64,000 nt of DNA. Origin: Photobacterium sp. DA100 (GTDB lineage: Bacteria > Pseudomonadota > Gammaproteobacteria > Enterobacterales > Vibrionaceae). Below, one piece after another: positions 42,499 to 50,373 of this stretch. Position 1 is the stretch's first letter, and every line of letters starts with the position of its first letter. The translations under genes and the position numbers were made by a program. Below the pieces are notes generated by a model, which saw nothing but the letters and a program-made list of their open reading frames with translations, was not told the origin of the DNA and ran no database searches. The stretch covers positions 1,302,001-1,366,000 of the forward strand of contig NZ_CP119423.1 of the NCBI RefSeq assembly GCF_029223585.1, read 5' to 3'.

Positions 42499-42717
42499 AT
42501 GAAGAAAATGAACTCGGCTTACCGCTTGCAAATCATCAAAGAAGTAGCGACCCGCCGCCGTTTGACGACCGGTGGCGATCCTATGGCCTGCCACATTTCG
42601 AGGTTGATTGAGTCTAACAAACAGGAATCAACACCAGTAGATAAGCACTACACGGGTTGTCATTATGATGATGCAATCGGCGGCTGGGTGAGTAATTTGT
42701 GGGACCAGAAAAAATAG
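42499..42717 (+). CDS. Small hypothetical protein, 72 aa
   Basis: A 72-residue soluble, basic protein beginning MKKMNSAYRLQIIKEVATRR, with two His-Cys pairs (CHISRL and GCHYDD) and a conserved-looking C-terminus YDDAIGGWVSNLWDQKK. AGAGGTG lies upstream of the ATG. Composition and isolated position with its own upstream region and a stem-loop after it (42748-42778) argue for a real gene. No family is recognised. Confidence 0.6.
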   Translation: MKKMNSAYRLQIIKEVATRRRLTTGGDPMACHISRLIESNKQESTPVDKHYTGCHYDDAIGGWVSNLWDQKK

Positions 42718-42747
42718 TCTGAAAATGCTGTTGCATTAGTGGATCGG

Positions 42748-42778
42748 CGAGCGGCTTAGTGCCGCTCGATTGTTGTTA
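42748..42778 (+). terminator. Terminator-like hairpin after the 72-aa gene
   Basis: CGAGCGGC and GCCGCTCG form a perfect 8-bp stem with a 5-nt loop, followed by a modest T-rich stretch ATTGTTGTT. Confidence 0.6.
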
Positions 42779-42863
42779 GTGGTGTAATTAAATTCGGATA
42801 TTTGCTGGCACAACGGAGGCGACTCAGGTACATTTCTCCGGTCTTGAATTGTTAGGTCGTCCC

Positions 42864-43334
42864 ATGAACTACGTAGAGTTAGATAACTATTCCCGCAAGT
42901 GGATTTTTACCCACGCATCAATGCCTGTTACCGAATCAGACTTGGCGCTAATCAAGCCGTTTACCCAAGCGCGCTCAGCCCAAATCTGGGGAGAGCATGT
43001 CAGCCGCCAAAGCCCGGATGCGGATCATTTCGAGAAAGGGGATTGGGCCCACAACGACAAGATTTGGTCACAAGCCATTGATTGGCAAGTCGCTTGGGAT
43101 AGCGATGAGCCCGAATTGCCTGAAGAGATGCTGGCATTTCTGGACTGGGAAGATAACACCACCGTTTACTTCTGCTACGAAAAATACAATGTGATTGAAA
43201 CAAAGTGGGATGTCTTTAAGCGCAACTGGAAGAACTTTCTATTTTTCGATGATGGCCCAATGCTGCTTGGACGTAAAAAATCACAGGCTGTTTGGTTCAG
43301 CTCTAAAGGCACGTTCCGTTTGGCCAACCGCTAA
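42864..43334 (+). CDS. DUF2947-type hypothetical protein
   Basis: A 156-residue soluble acidic protein rich in tryptophan, beginning MNYVELDNYSRKWIFTHASM with WGEHVSRQSPDADHF and YFCYEKYNVIETKWDVFKRN further on. It resembles the DUF2947 family of vibrios and relatives, whose role is unknown. ATG at 42864 has TTAGGT 8 nt upstream and is preferred to an in-frame codon 15 bp earlier. A strong terminator follows. Confidence 0.72.
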   Translation: MNYVELDNYSRKWIFTHASMPVTESDLALIKPFTQARSAQIWGEHVSRQSPDADHFEKGDWAHNDKIWSQAIDWQVAWDSDEPELPEEMLAFLDWEDNTTVYFCYEKYNVIETKWDVFKRNWKNFLFFDDGPMLLGRKKSQAVWFSSKGTFRLANR

Positions 43335-43357
43335 CCAAGCATTGAAATGTTCATGAA

Positions 43358-43393
43358 AACACCGCCATTGCCTTGCACTGGCGGTGTTTTTTT
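43358..43393 (+). terminator. Terminator after the DUF2947 gene
   Basis: ACACCGCCA and TGGCGGTGT arms with an 11-nt loop, followed by seven T residues. Confidence 0.9.
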
Positions 43394-43426
43394 GTGTCAG
43401 CCACAAGGCTGGCGCAGACCGCAAGA

Positions 43427-44254
43427 TCACTTTCTGGCTGTGAGCAAATGATCGATGTGCCGTATTGCTTTTGACATATTTTGTGGCGACGAGTGGACGG
43501 AATGGTGGCTCGACAGCAGAGGTTGCAGCTGAGGCTTGCCGGTGGCGATAAATATTCTGGCTCCGAGACGACTGGTGCGGATTTCTATCGGTAGCGGGGA
43601 CGGATTCAGCGTTGCCATTTGGTGGCGATGAAGTTGGTTACCGCTAATATAGACACTGCCAGAGCGCAAATAGACGAAACCGGCAAGTTGTTCCGGATCT
43701 GTCTCGAAGTACCAGCAGCCGTAAGGGGTGATCATGATATCGAGAAAGGTCATGGGGATACTGTAGGCCGCAGGGCTGGAGACGTCTTTATAGCTGCCAA
43801 TAATGACTTTGGTTGTTGAGTCGTGCTCTTCGATGAGAGGGAGTTGTTGGGCGTGTAAGTAAAGACAGCTCGCAGGTGCCATCTCGATTTTTCCTGCCGG
43901 CAATACCGTACCAAGGCTGAATGATTCTATTTGGCCATTTTGCGGTGTCATGATCTCTTTATGAATGACGCCCTCGCCCGAGGTCATGATATGCACGTCT
44001 CCACTGGCGAGGGTGACATGGCTGCCGGTAGAGTCATGGTGGCTCAGTTGACCAATAACGGGGTAACTGACCGCATCGACCCCAGAGTGGCCCTGATAAT
44101 CGAGTCGCTTAGCATGGATCAAGGCTTTGGCCGTGTAGTGATCCCACTGCACAAAGGGATTGAGTTGCTCAAGCTCTGACGGGTTGATAAAGGTTGTTTG
44201 TAGGCCACGCTTTTTGCCAAAACGGATTTTTTGTACGGTTCTTGTCTTTTTCAT
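43427..44254 (-). CDS. Pirin-family cupin protein (divergent metal site)
   Basis: A 275-residue bicupin of the pirin family, members of which act as quercetin 2,3-dioxygenases or metal-dependent regulators. The alignment DAVSYPVIGQLSHHDSTG, SGDVHIMTSGEGVIHKE matches the pirin N-cupin. In typical pirins the metal is held by two His of an HPHRG motif plus later His and Glu. Here the second pair is kept (GVIHKE) but HPHRG reads Tyr-Gln-Gly-His-Ser-Gly, so one ligand is lost. ATG at 44254 starts with KTRTVQKIRFGKK, the natural beginning of the fold; the 27 residues upstream are not family-like. Monocistronic. Confidence 0.78.
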   Translation of the reverse strand: MKKTRTVQKIRFGKKRGLQTTFINPSELEQLNPFVQWDHYTAKALIHAKRLDYQGHSGVDAVSYPVIGQLSHHDSTGSHVTLASGDVHIMTSGEGVIHKEIMTPQNGQIESFSLGTVLPAGKIEMAPASCLYLHAQQLPLIEEHDSTTKVIIGSYKDVSSPAAYSIPMTFLDIMITPYGCWYFETDPEQLAGFVYLRSGSVYISGNQLHRHQMATLNPSPLPIEIRTSRLGARIFIATGKPQLQPLLSSHHSVHSSPQNMSKAIRHIDHLLTARK

Positions 44255-44406
44255 GGCATTGACCAATATCGTGATGCGACGATGAGCATGGCAGCAAAAC
44301 CTGGAAAATATGCTGCAATCAAGAAATTGATACAATAAATCTTAGACCCAAGACCCGGGGTTCACCATGCTAATTTATGAAAAGAAACAGAATATTGACA
44401 ATACAA

Positions 44407-44441
44407 AGAAATAAAGCGGAAACCCGATAGGATTTCCGCTT
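44407..44441 (-). terminator. Terminator of the first fadL gene
   Basis: On the reverse strand AAGCGGAAATCC and GGGTTTCCGCTT arms, followed by TATTTCTT, lie just past the stop codon. Confidence 0.8.
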
Positions 44442-44456
44442 GGGGCTAACTCGTTA

Positions 44457-45755
44457 TTAAAATGAACGGCTATATTGCAAGCCGACCAAGATGGCATCTG
44501 CACGTGTTGTGGCGCCGGTGATAGATGGTGCTTCCAGTTCTGGGGATAGTTTTTCGTCAAAGGTAACGTCTTGACCAACAAGGTATGTGAAACCAAAGTC
44601 GATGCTTTCTTTTTGGCTCAGATGGTAACTAAAACCAGCAGAGAACCATTGGCGGTCAGAGTCGGGTATAGAAATGGATTTCAAATCATCTGTGGCGGCG
44701 ACGTCGTACATATAACCGGCTCGCAGAGTCCAGTCATTATTCAGATAGTAAGTACCACCGACTGAAATATGGCCCGCGTCTTTCCATTTGTATTCTTTTT
44801 CAATACCGCCAATATAGAGGGTATCAAAGGCACTCCATTCAACCCATTGCAAACTATAGTGGGCGGCAAATTTTTCGGTTAGGCGGTGATAACCTGAAAA
44901 TTCTGCAATATCAGGCAAAGGCAGATCCATCGAGCTTGCGGTTTGCAGTCCGCCCATGACATCGCCTTTTGCCTCGACTGTCGGGCTGTAGCGGTAGCTG
45001 AGCCCGAAGCGATGGTTTTCGTTAACTTCATACACCAAGCCGGCATTCCAGCCCAGCGCGGTACCTGAGGCATCAACATCAAGTACATTCTGCTTCAGCT
45101 CGGTACAAAATAGCGGGCTGCCCATGACCGCAGGACAGACTGCGGCATCAAAGTCGCGAGATAGTTCACCTACGCCGTAGATGATATCCAGGCCAGCCCC
45201 AACACTGAAATGCTCATTCAGGCGATAAGACAGGCTGGCTCCTAAGTTCATGCTTTTCACACTGGTTTTACCGCCAAAAATAGAAGCGGCAAAGTCATCT
45301 TCGAATTCGGTTGTGGTGCCGAAGTTTGAGTAGGCCGACAACCCCCAAGCCCATTGGTCATTGATTGGCATGACCAAGTGCAGGTTCGGCACTAGCGAGT
45401 TACCGCCGATGTCATCGGTACCCGAAATATCGTAGCTGTTCGATTCTATAGCAAGGATTTCTCCGCTTGGACTAGCAATCACTTTAGGCTGGTGGTAAGT
45501 CCCTGACTTTACCTTAACGTCAGTCGCAATGACATTGAAGCCCAGGGAGAAGTTTGCCTCTTTGAACAAGGCCATGGCCGCCGGGTTACGGGCTGCGACG
45601 GATGCATTGTCGGCAATAACGGCATCACCCGCAAAGGCGCGGCCAAGTCCCGTTGCAGATTGGCTATTTAATTGGAACCCTGCAGCAAGCGAGGGGGTGG
45701 AGGATAGCGCAATAGCCGAAACTACTGCACAAGTTAACGGACGCTTCTTGAACAT
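44457..45755 (-). CDS. FadL-family outer-membrane fatty acid/hydrocarbon channel (paralogue 1)
   Basis: A 432-residue barrel that lets long-chain fatty acids or other hydrophobic molecules cross the outer membrane. Signal peptide 1-24 (SSTPSLA|AGF). The mature N-terminal hatch starts AGFQLNSQSATGLGRAFAGD, with ADNASVAARNPAAMALF, the family signature. The rest is a 14-strand barrel (WAWGLSAYSNFGTTTEF, RFGLSYRYSPTVEAKGDV, TLRAGYMYDVAATDDLKSIS) ending in LQYSRSF with terminal Phe. It is about two-thirds identical by eye to paralogue 2 at 48449. A FadR-like site lies 83-99 bp upstream of the ATG. It is divergent from the esterase gene. Confidence 0.93.
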   Translation of the reverse strand: MFKKRPLTCAVVSAIALSSTPSLAAGFQLNSQSATGLGRAFAGDAVIADNASVAARNPAAMALFKEANFSLGFNVIATDVKVKSGTYHQPKVIASPSGEILAIESNSYDISGTDDIGGNSLVPNLHLVMPINDQWAWGLSAYSNFGTTTEFEDDFAASIFGGKTSVKSMNLGASLSYRLNEHFSVGAGLDIIYGVGELSRDFDAAVCPAVMGSPLFCTELKQNVLDVDASGTALGWNAGLVYEVNENHRFGLSYRYSPTVEAKGDVMGGLQTASSMDLPLPDIAEFSGYHRLTEKFAAHYSLQWVEWSAFDTLYIGGIEKEYKWKDAGHISVGGTYYLNNDWTLRAGYMYDVAATDDLKSISIPDSDRQWFSAGFSYHLSQKESIDFGFTYLVGQDVTFDEKLSPELEAPSITGATTRADAILVGLQYSRSF

Positions 45756-46308
45756 AGCTATATCTTATTAATTATTTAATTTGGCAAATTTATATTGCCT
45801 AGAATTTGTGATGGATTCTAGATTGCGTATTTATTTAAACAACTCCGACCAGATCTTCTTTGTGGTTTTGTGTGCTGATTTTTCTTTTGGTGTTAAATAT
45901 CCAATGGATAATATTTGCTATATTTATCAACCCGTTTTTTTTATGTTTTAATCTAATGGTTATGATGTGATACCTGATGGTTAAATAACTTCAATTAAGA
46001 TTGATGTATCTAATTATTTGACGGGTTTGCTGGTAATGTGTCTATATTGGGTGCGAGAGTTGAAAAGTGATATTTTTCTCATCAATAGTGCTGGGTCATA
46101 TATTTGCTTGGTCTTTGTATCTAACTGTTTTTTATCATTCTTCTCCCCATTTTAAAACGTCAGACCAGTAAGGGTTGAGATTCTATTTAATTGGTTATCG
46201 AATATAATGAACATCCGCAAACGCCATATTTATGTGCTTTAAGATATTTTCTTTTGGCACGGTTATGGCTTTTAATTAAAAAACAAGAAGCATATAAAGA
46301 CTATAATT
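45756..46308. promoter_or_regulatory. Divergent promoter region, fadL-1 / esterase, with two FadR-like sites
   Basis: Long, AT-rich, no gene seen. AACAACTCCGACCAGAT at 45838-45854 and AAAACGTCAGACCAGTA at 46154-46170 match about 13 of 17 positions of a symmetrical FadR site (AACTGGTCNGACCAGTT), each with a good right half TCnGACCAG. The first is 83-99 bp from fadL-1, the second 139-155 bp from the esterase. Confidence 0.55.
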
Positions 46309-48363
46309 ATGAAAAATTATTCCCGCTCAATAATTGCAACAGGCATCGCGTTGGCCTTGGTTGCTTGTAATAATGATTCATCAACATCTGGTAAAGATAA
46401 TCTTGCGCCATCTAATGTGGCCGTTAAGGTCGGGGATGCACAGGTAAAAGGTTTATTGGAAAAAATAAAGATTACGAATCTTGATAACCAAGCCGAAACG
46501 GTTGATGTTGAGGTGTATAAAGGCATTCGCTATGCAACAGCAAATCGATTCCAGCACAGTAAATTGGTTGAGCCTACAGAGCAGGTAGATGCTACAGCGT
46601 TTGGCGATATCTGTCCTCAGTTGGGCAATGAAGCGATTGCCCAGTCGGAAGATTGCTTAAGCTTGAATATCTGGCGTCCGACTGGGATCCCGGCCGGAAA
46701 AGAGCTTCCAGTCTATGTCTTCATCCATGGTGGCTCATTTGAAAGTGGTGCCGGGTCGTCGGCATTGAATCAGGCGGATACCATTGTAGCCCAAAGCATT
46801 TCAGATACCGCCTTGGGTGAGCGTGAAGCGCCATTCATTGCGGTGTCGTTGAACTACCGTGTTGGCTTGTTAGGCAGCAAGTGGGTTGACGCAGAGGTGA
46901 ACCCTTACGGCGGCAACTACGGCATCGGCGATCAGAAGCGGGCGCTTGAGTGGGTCAACAAATATATCGCTCATTTTGGTGGCGACAGCAGCAATGTCAC
47001 GGTGTTTGGCGAGAGTGCCGGTGCGATGTCGATTGGTATTTTGCAGCAGGATCAGGATGTTGCCGGTCCGTATTACCAGCGCGCCATTATGCAAAGCAAC
47101 CCGTACGGTATTGCCTATAAAGATTATGGTTCGGCACAGCGCCTGCAAAATCAACTGGAACAACACGCACAGGACCAATTTGGCAAATCGCTGGCCGAAC
47201 TGAGCTTGGCCGAGTTAAAGGAGGTTCAAGCCTATGCCAAACAGCCGACGCAGTTGGTGACCGGCCTTGTGACATCTTTCCCGGCGACATCTGGCTTCTT
47301 GCCATTTGCGCCATACATCGAAAGCAGGGAGAAGAGCCTTATCGGTGGTGGTAAGATCGACGGCTATCACATTGTCGGTCAGCCAATCCATACTGAATTT
47401 CACGTTCCTACCGTGGTTGGCTTTAACAGCGATGAAGCCAATATCTTTACCGCAATGCTTGATTGGATGTTCTTGTATAACATCACCACAGAGGATCCAG
47501 AGACCGGTGAACAAGTACCGGTTGTGATGCCAGATGTCTCGCAGACTGACACAACAAACATTAGTGCACCCAAAGAAGCGGTTATTTCGCTAATCAAAAA
47601 GTACTATTGGGCCGTCTGGGCAATTGATAAAGAGTTAGCTGCGCAGATGAAGGCAATTCAAAAAGAGCTGGAAGCTATACCGGATGAGGTGGTCACACGC
47701 CAAAACCTGTATCCGATCATTACCCGCCTGTTCCTTGGGCTTCAAAACCAAACAGCCAATAAAGCACTTGAATTCATTGACTATGCCGCGTTTGATGACA
47801 AGACGTTAACGGGCAAGGGTGAGGAAGGCGAGAAAGGTGCACTGGGCAATATTGGCCAGATCCGTAAACTGGCCAATGATCTGTTGTTTACCTGTGCCGC
47901 CCGCGAGGTGGTCGACAGGCAATCAACGAACCATGCGACGACCTTGTACCATTACGACTATACCTCCAGTATCAATATCTGGCCATTTGGTCATGGCATG
48001 ATGGGGAATTTGGCCGCATTGAGTTGCAGCAATAGCAACGGTACCGGCAAGGCCTGCCATGCTTCGGAGTTGCCTTTTGTCTTTAACAAGGCGGTGAATA
48101 TTGCCGGCGAGACGATCTACCCGAACCAGCAAGATCGCCAACTGATGAGCACCATGTCCCGCATTTGGTTTACGGATAAGTTGTTTGAGGGCTATCCGCG
48201 TAACAGTGCGGACAATGTACTGATGATTAATGCCGACGGTCAGTTTGTCGAGCAATTGGATTGGGGCAACACTTTGAATGCACCACAGGATGCCCGGTTG
48301 GGAAGCAGTATCTGTGAGGGTATTTCAGAGCAAGGTATTCTGTTTGATTACATGCCAAAATAA
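46309..48363 (+). CDS. Lipoprotein carboxylesterase (type B, alpha/beta hydrolase)
   Basis: A 684-residue lipid-anchored esterase, likely at the cell surface or periplasm. The N-terminus MKNYSRSIIATGIALALVAC has a lipobox with Cys20 followed by Asn-Asn-Asp. The type B carboxylesterase fold has EDCLSLNIWRP, the oxyanion loop FIHGGSFESGAG, and the nucleophile Ser in FGESAGAMS (about residue 233); the catalytic Glu and His lie further on (FNSDEANIF; FGHGMMGNL is a His candidate). It hydrolyses esters of unknown chain length. It sits between two fadL genes with FadR-like sites, so release of fatty acids for FadL uptake is probable, as for the Vibrio VolA/FadL pair, though VolA is a different lipase class. 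Confidence 0.88.
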   Translation: MKNYSRSIIATGIALALVACNNDSSTSGKDNLAPSNVAVKVGDAQVKGLLEKIKITNLDNQAETVDVEVYKGIRYATANRFQHSKLVEPTEQVDATAFGDICPQLGNEAIAQSEDCLSLNIWRPTGIPAGKELPVYVFIHGGSFESGAGSSALNQADTIVAQSISDTALGEREAPFIAVSLNYRVGLLGSKWVDAEVNPYGGNYGIGDQKRALEWVNKYIAHFGGDSSNVTVFGESAGAMSIGILQQDQDVAGPYYQRAIMQSNPYGIAYKDYGSAQRLQNQLEQHAQDQFGKSLAELSLAELKEVQAYAKQPTQLVTGLVTSFPATSGFLPFAPYIESREKSLIGGGKIDGYHIVGQPIHTEFHVPTVVGFNSDEANIFTAMLDWMFLYNITTEDPETGEQVPVVMPDVSQTDTTNISAPKEAVISLIKKYYWAVWAIDKELAAQMKAIQKELEAIPDEVVTRQNLYPIITRLFLGLQNQTANKALEFIDYAAFDDKTLTGKGEEGEKGALGNIGQIRKLANDLLFTCAAREVVDRQSTNHATTLYHYDYTSSINIWPFGHGMMGNLAALSCSNSNGTGKACHASELPFVFNKAVNIAGETIYPNQQDRQLMSTMSRIWFTDKLFEGYPRNSADNVLMINADGQFVEQLDWGNTLNAPQDARLGSSICEGISEQGILFDYMPK

Positions 48364-48390
48364 CAACCGAATAGCCTGTTAATAAAAAGG

Positions 48391-48424
48391 AAAAAGCGGA
48401 AACCCTAAGGGTTTCCGCTTTTTA
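48391..48424. terminator. Bidirectional terminator, esterase / fadL-2
   Basis: A near-perfect stem (AAAAAGCGGAAACCC, TAA, GGGTTTCCGCTTTTT) with A run on one side and T run on the other serves both convergent genes. Confidence 0.92.
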
Positions 48425-48448
48425 TTTATCGGTTTTCTAATTTTGTTA

Positions 48449-49753
48449 TCAGAAAGTGCGGCTGTATTGCAGTCCGACCAGGATCGCATCGGCGCGGGTG
48501 GTGGCCGAAACGCTGGTGCCAATTGGCCTATCTCCAATTTCGACACCCATAAACTCGTCAACCTGGGTGTCCTTGCCTATCAGGTAGGTGGCACCGAAAT
48601 CGACATTCGAACGAGTGTCAATGCGGTAGGTGAAACCGGCTGACAGCCACTGGCGATCCGAATCCGGAATAGAAATTGACTTGATGTCATCCGTCGCCGC
48701 GACGTCGTACATGTAGCCGGCGCGCAGGATCCAGTCATTGTTCAGGTAATAGGTACCACCGACGGAAATGTGGCCAGCATCTTTCCAGGCGTATTCTTTT
48801 TCAATGCCACCCATGTAAAGGGTGTCAAAGGCGCTCCATTGCACCCACTGCACACTGTAGTGCGCGGCAAACTTGTCGTGCAAGCGGTGGTAACCCGAGA
48901 ATTCAGCCATGTCCGGCAGTGGCATGTCCATTTTATCGGCGTTGCCAGCCACCGTGTTGACATCACCCTTGGCGGTGACGGTCGGGCTGTAGCGGTAGGA
49001 AAGGCCAAAACGGTGGTTGTCGTTAACTTCGTAAACCACACCAACATTACCACCGACGGCAAAGCCGGAGGCATCGACATCGAGGGCATTGAATTTGTGC
49101 GTATTGCACACTTCTTTAGGGGGGAGGCCTTCCAAACTACAAGACGCAAAATCGATATCACGCTTGAGTTTACCGATGCCATAAATCAGATCCAGGCCGG
49201 CACCGAAGCTCCACTGCTCGTTGAGGCGGTAGGAGAGGCTGGCACCGAAATTCATGCTTTTGATCTCGGTGGTACCGCCGAATACGGAAGCGGCAAAGTC
49301 ATCTTTGAACTCAGTACCAGTACCGAAGTTGGAATAGGCAGACAGGCCCCAGGCCCACTGGTCATTGACCGGTACCACCAAATAGAAGTTAGGTACCACC
49401 GCGGTGCTGCCGATGCCGTCGGTACCGGAAATATCAATTTCGTTACTCCCCGGAATTGGTACTGGACCTACATTACTTACCTTAAATTGATTATAAGTAC
49501 CGTCTTTGATACGCACATCAGTGTCGATCACGGTGAAGCCCAGTGACATACTGGTTTCTTTGAACATCGCCATGGTGGCCGGGTTGCGGGCCATGGCCGA
49601 GGCATTATCTGCAATAACAGCATCACCGGCAAAGGCGCGGCCAAGGCCGGTTGCAGATTGGCTATTGAGCTGGAAACCTGCTGCCATACTTTGTGCAGAC
49701 GCAACAGAGAGTGCCGTTAATACAGCACAGGATAACAAACGCTTCTTGAACAT
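48449..49753 (-). CDS. FadL-family outer-membrane fatty acid/hydrocarbon channel (paralogue 2)
   Basis: A 434-residue paralogue of the channel at 44457, also with signal peptide (MFKKRLLSCAVLTALSVASA), hatch AGFQLNSQSATGLGRAFAGD, ADNASAMARNPATMAMF and terminal LQYSRTF. The middle and loops differ most (a Cys-bearing loop SCSLEGLPPKEVC replaces VCPAVMGSPLFC), so cargo may differ. The ATG at 49753 was chosen because the signal peptide starts there; a longer frame adds 17 residues upstream. A FadR-like site lies 88-104 bp upstream. It converges on the esterase, giving the unusual order fadL - esterase - fadL. Confidence 0.93.
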   Translation of the reverse strand: MFKKRLLSCAVLTALSVASAQSMAAGFQLNSQSATGLGRAFAGDAVIADNASAMARNPATMAMFKETSMSLGFTVIDTDVRIKDGTYNQFKVSNVGPVPIPGSNEIDISGTDGIGSTAVVPNFYLVVPVNDQWAWGLSAYSNFGTGTEFKDDFAASVFGGTTEIKSMNFGASLSYRLNEQWSFGAGLDLIYGIGKLKRDIDFASCSLEGLPPKEVCNTHKFNALDVDASGFAVGGNVGVVYEVNDNHRFGLSYRYSPTVTAKGDVNTVAGNADKMDMPLPDMAEFSGYHRLHDKFAAHYSVQWVQWSAFDTLYMGGIEKEYAWKDAGHISVGGTYYLNNDWILRAGYMYDVAATDDIKSISIPDSDRQWLSAGFTYRIDTRSNVDFGATYLIGKDTQVDEFMGVEIGDRPIGTSVSATTRADAILVGLQYSRTF

Positions 49754-49840
49754 ATAGAGAATTCTTTTGTATTTATTTAATTTATAGTGATTAATGCATG
49801 GCATTAATTCGGGGGTGATTCTAGGTGGGAGTCCAATAAC

Positions 49841-49857
49841 AACAAATCAGACCAGTT
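49841..49857. promoter_or_regulatory. FadR-like operator upstream of fadL-2
   Basis: AACAAATCAGACCAGTT matches 14 of 17 positions of the symmetrical FadR consensus AACTGGTCNGACCAGTT, with a perfect right half. Confidence 0.6.
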
Positions 49858-50373
49858 AACTCTATTTTGTTGAAATATTGTTGGGGTTATTAAATATGTT
49901 CGGAGAGGGCGTTTTCGCTAAATGCGTGAATTTGTAATTTATACTGGTATGGTAATTTAAATAAAGTAAAAGCTCTATATTGGTTATTTTAAAACAACTG
50001 TTGGTATTGCTGGTTTTTATCTTGTTGTATTTGTAGGCTTTATATGTTTTGCTGGGCGTTGGTAGCTATAAGTTGTTACTATGCTTGCTGTTTTTATTGT
50101 ATGTGGTTCATTGTGTTTTATTCTTGATGATGTGTGTTCATATAAGGACGTAAGTCCTTGAAACTTATTTTTGCTTAATATGTGGTTGTTGTTTTTTTAT
50201 TGTTACCAATAAGCGGAATGGTGCTTTTTCTTGGTTGAAAAAAATACAGCGCCATAAATGGTTGTTTAATATTTTATTACAAAATTATAGTCGGATAATA
50301 ATTATTTTTTGTGTCGTCATTCCTTGACGTATGTTAGGTGGCTATAATTATCCGACTTATCTATTCAGGATAA
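49858..50373. other. Long AT-rich gene-free stretch
   Basis: About 0.5 kb of low-GC DNA without a coding frame that looks real. It ends with an inverted repeat ATAATTATCC (50344-50353) / GGATAATTAT (50368-50377) that overlaps the stop of the nuclease gene and may act as its terminator. Nothing else stands out. Confidence 0.4.
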
